A stretch of DNA of 64,000 nucleotides from Casuarius casuarius (lineage: Eukaryota > Chordata > Aves > Casuariiformes > Casuariidae): the NCBI GenBank assembly GCA_003342895.1, contig PTFA01000195.1:1-64000 (forward strand). The letters are read 5' to 3'. Below the pieces are notes generated by a model that did not search any database, was not told the origin of the DNA, and saw only the letters and a list, made by a program, of their open reading frames with translations. The translations under genes and the position numbers were made by a program. Every line of letters begins with the position of its first letter. Position 1 is the first letter of the stretch. Positions 60,546 through 64,000 of the stretch are shown here, piece after piece.

Positions 60546-63500
60546 GGTCTGGTACACGAATCAGCACAGTTTCCTGCAACTTTTAACCGGTGGCAGTTAA
60601 GTCCTTCTGAGCAGGAGCATCATGGCTCTTCACAACAGACCAGCTCGTTCCTCATCGTGGCATTGTCCACAGGAGAGACAAATATCAGACTTTCTGGATG
60701 GAGAGGCCTCTTCTTAGATTTCCTGATTTTGCTGGAGGGAAGGGCACTGCCAGGAAAAAGAAAGGATCCCAGGGGGTTGCAAAAGGAGATAGAGCATCAG
60801 GATGAATTAGGACTTTAGGAGCTAAATTATGAGGTATCTCAAAGAACTGATACTAATGACATATGACAGCAATGAGCCTAAGAGATACCAGAAGTGGCAA
60901 GACTACCAGGAGATTGCTGGGAATACCATTTCTTCATGGTATACAGGAGAGGTCCAGGTGGCACAGCCATTTTCTTAGCATAGGAGATGGTTTATTTTAG
61001 TCTATGATTTATTTTGTGTCCAATTTACCAAACACTGTCTGGGTTTAAACTATTCTGTATGTCTTTTAGTTTGCTTCTCAGCAACGACAGGATCAGTTAA
61101 GCTTTCTTGTGCTATTTGGACTTTGCTTGCCTTCATTACTAGGTATTCTGAAAGCCTTTAACTAATAGAGAGAAGTCCCTTGTCGGAACTGATCAAAATT
61201 ATTATTCTCAGTAGGGAAAACAATGTTTACCTTCTGTTAGCCCTAGAGTTCTGGGAGCTCATCCAACACTATAACCAGAGACGGGGGAAGTTTGCGCCAA
61301 GATCTTCCAAGTCAGGTGCTTAACTGTTAAGAGTCTGAAGCCCATGTTTAAGCAGCTAAATAAGTGGCGTAATCTTCAACGGTGACATGCAGGGTAGGCA
61401 GGATCTTTCCAAGGCAATCCATTTATTTAGAAATTCAAATTGGGGTTGAAAAGACTTCTTTCAGGCCTTCAGAGCTGAACAAGTCCTTGCCAAAGTTTCA
61501 AAAAGAAACAGAGGCAGGGCTGATATCTGCAAACACTTCTGAACCGCAGGATGCAATGTCTTATTTAGAAGATTCATCCTCTCAGTACGCGGAGCACCAG
61601 CAGGAATGTTAACAGCCTGTCCTTCATCCTGCCAATTAATGGAGGTACACTTTTAGCAGCAGAAGTATCACTGTGCTGCTTCCTAGTTTTCCTCAGAGTT
61701 GGGCACCACTGAGTCAAGTGAGTGTTTAAACAGAATTTGCTTGTATTATTTTTTTTTTTAAACTACTGTAGTGCCAACGGACCCAAACTAAGAATGGGGT
61801 CTGAACTCTGGCTCTGAAAAAGAAAGGAGCCTGCCAGAAGGGCGGACAATTTGAACAGTCAGAGTAGGCAAGTGAATACTGTCAACCCTATTACACTGGC
61901 AGGGAACTCATTAAATATTGTGCGCAAGATTATACAGATATTTAGGGTAGAGCTATAGGTTGGACCCAGACCTCCGCTATCCCTGCTGAGTGCATTAGCA
62001 ACAGTGTAATAAGGCCAAAAAGGGCAGTTTTAAGCAGGAGAGAAAAGGAATCGAGGGAGCAAGCAGCAGAGCTGTTAACGTAGCTGTGGTTTTGCATATG
62101 TGTGAAAAAGGAGAGCAAGGGTCATTCTGCAGAGACATAAAAAGAAAAGAATAAAGATTGGAAAGTGACTCAGGAAATAACTCTGCAAAAAGATGGAGCA
62201 ATTAGCCTTTTCCTATTTTCTTTCTTTACATTATTCCTCTAAACCTTATTGATTTTTTTAACCATATAGATACAACATTTTATTTTTTGTTTTATTATAA
62301 CACTCACCATCTCTTCAAATTCTGATTGATCTGGCTTTTGCTTTAATCATCCAATTAATACACCTCCAGAAAAACTCAAGGGAGATGTACCTAACGCTGA
62401 GAACAAAAAACTGTACAGGCAGAGCTGTGCTTATGACCCTGTTGGAGGCTTTTTGATTATGCCTAACTACTGTGATCAATACTCTAGGACTTTTAAAAAC
62501 ATGCATATTGGGTGAAATGTAAATGGTGGCATTTTTTTCTCTATAGGTTTTATTTAAAACTAATTTCTCCTTTCTACTCTGAGTCACACAAATGCAAATC
62601 TGGAGCACATTCATTTGAACCACAAGCAACAAGAGGAACATTTAGCCCTAAATAATGTGTGTGGGTATGGATAGGTGTGGGTGGAGGGAGTTAAAAACAG
62701 AATATTGTGGGTATATTCCTCAGGTATTAGGGCTGAGGAGCATAGCACCATGATGGGCATGAGGTGCTCCATAGTTTTCCCTTGTTAGATCAGTAGTACA
62801 TAGGTGGGCTATAGACACTGAAACAAAGCTGAAAATTTAACTCCAAAAGAAGATGGTAGTCAAGGTTGTCGTTCTCCCTGCAAGTCGGAGGGAGTTATAT
62901 TCTCTCTCTCCCCAAACCAAAACTCCCCAAACTGTAAAACAAAATTCTTAATTCTGGAAACTGAAAAACGTATTCACTCTCCAATTCTTTCCTCAGACCC
63001 CCTCCCCATATATTAAGATAGAAATTAAATATTTCTGATTGCTCACTGTTTTGTTTTACTTCATTGTTTTGTTTGGTTTGGTTTCTTATAAACTTTGAAA
63101 ACTTGTTTTAGTGAAACTTTTCAGTAAGTTTCAGAGAAACCATTTTCAGTTATCACTGAAGCCCTGTACAGATCTTCAGTCTATAACAGACCAGCGCAAG
63201 GCCCAATGTATCTTCCTCTAAACCCTGATATTAGGTTGGTTTTGGTTACAGCATGAGATACAGCTGGTGCCTCAGCGTGCACCATGTCACTCTGTGCAGG
63301 AGAAGCTGTTGAGACAGCCGTGTCCTGAGAAATGGATTTCCTCAGCTCTCTCAGACATGTCTGGTGTTGTCCTCCTTTCCCCGTTGCTCAACTTTCAGGT
63401 AGCTACAGTGAGCTCATAGGAGTCTTTCCTTAACTTTTACAGTTTAGGGGGTGATTACCTTGTCTGACCTTTTGTATCTTCCAACTCTACATATCAATTT

Positions 63501-64000
63501 TGTCCCCCTGTGCTGGTGGTCTCCGATTCATGATGGGAGAATGGTATAGTTGTGCATGGAGAAATGTTTTTGGCCTTTTTTTTTGTAGCTGAAACAGAGG
63601 CTGCCATGAAGACCAAATACCTTTCTGCATGCTTGTACAACGATTGCAATTCTGGGCCAAAAAAAAAAAAAAGTAGAAAAAACTGACTTAGAGTTTCTTA
63701 ATCCAGACAACAATCTCTCTTGAGAGAGAACTATGTTATATGGATATATTTGATTCTTAATATGGTAAAGACTTGGAGAGAGTATAAAAAAAATTGTCAG
63801 ACAAAGACATATTTAGTCTGTTATCCTGTCTGGAGCTGTGATCAGAAGCAAGTATCTGTGTATGAGGATTAGAACAGGACAAGCATATAAGGGCATATAG
63901 GAAGGGAAAGCATATAACAGTGAAAGCACAGCGTCCTGTTGCAAAGTGATCCCAATGCCATCTATACACTGCGTGAAATAACAGCTTCGTTTTGTTTGCT
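60546..64000. other. AT-rich unique DNA to window end, no gene seen
   Basis: T/A runs near 61749, 63577 and 63659-63673. A short sequence at 61300-61380 ('gtcaggtgcttaactgttaa') weakly echoes the dispersed repeats. Frames at 61382-61612 (+), 62315-62641 (-, 108 codons), 63528-63713 (-) and 63757-63969 (-) show no family or exon context. Confidence 0.5.

Noticed and set aside
62315..62641. 108-codon minus-strand frame
   Set aside because: No domain or exon signals; AT-rich chance frame is the simplest reading.
1..64000. CRISPR arrays, operons, insertion sequences or phage modules
   Set aside because: No regular spacer arrays, ribosome-binding sites or dense coding; the repeats present are vertebrate retroposons.
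1..64000. Endogenous retrovirus or LTR element
   Set aside because: I looked for paired LTR-like ends, primer-binding sites and gag/pol-like frames and found nothing convincing.

Overview
This window looks like bird nuclear DNA. Two CR1 LINE 3' ends of the avian type (11835-12246 and 13425-13652) carry the signature 'ggttgcccagagaggtt'; the second also has 'ctagatgatctgcagaggtc' and the ATTCTNTG-type tail. Old MIR-type SINEs and L3-like LINE remnants shared by amniotes are also present. The DNA is AT-rich, recognisable repeats are sparse, CpG is scarce, and single-base Ns are scattered through it. I cannot name the species.

I recognise no known gene. No reading frame is longer than about 128 codons, and most longer frames are AT-rich chance frames, simple-repeat translations or CR1 sequence. 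The window is best read as an intergenic gene desert or part of a very long intron. A few short intervals stand out as possible exons because an open frame lies between good splice-site matches, in two cases with locally preserved CpGs: 14473-14728 (+), 24024-24166 (+), 33141-33227 (+) and a weaker minus-strand cluster at 9235-9676. None matches a protein I recognise.

Layout. 0-0.7 kb: MIR followed by a diverged minisatellite. 0.7-9 kb: AT-rich unique DNA with small hairpins. 9-15 kb: minus-strand exon-like cluster, reverse MIR, two avian CR1 tails, MIR, an ATTAGCA/CATATC motif cluster and the first plus-strand exon candidate. 15-24 kb: ancient dispersed repeat, a 20-bp palindrome overlapping a second hairpin (17.9 kb), and a CpG-richer patch with an exon candidate at 24 kb. 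25-41 kb: three L3/CR1 remnants, a tRNA-like element, the 33.1 kb exon candidate and a MIR. 42-46 kb: purine tract with a perfect 27-bp duplication, MIR and a large CA/TA block. 46-57 kb: candidate conserved noncoding blocks, a reverse-strand CR1 ORF2 remnant (51.1-51.6 kb) and several ancient repeats. 57-64 kb: GC/CpG-rich islet with a 38-bp duplication (58.0-58.4 kb), TG microsatellite and AT-rich unique DNA.

The most useful leads are the exon candidates, the mutually exclusive hairpins at 17.9 kb, the degenerate LINE coding frame at 51 kb, the recurring unclassified repeat family, and the uneven N distribution (21 of 22 single Ns lie before 33.6 kb).
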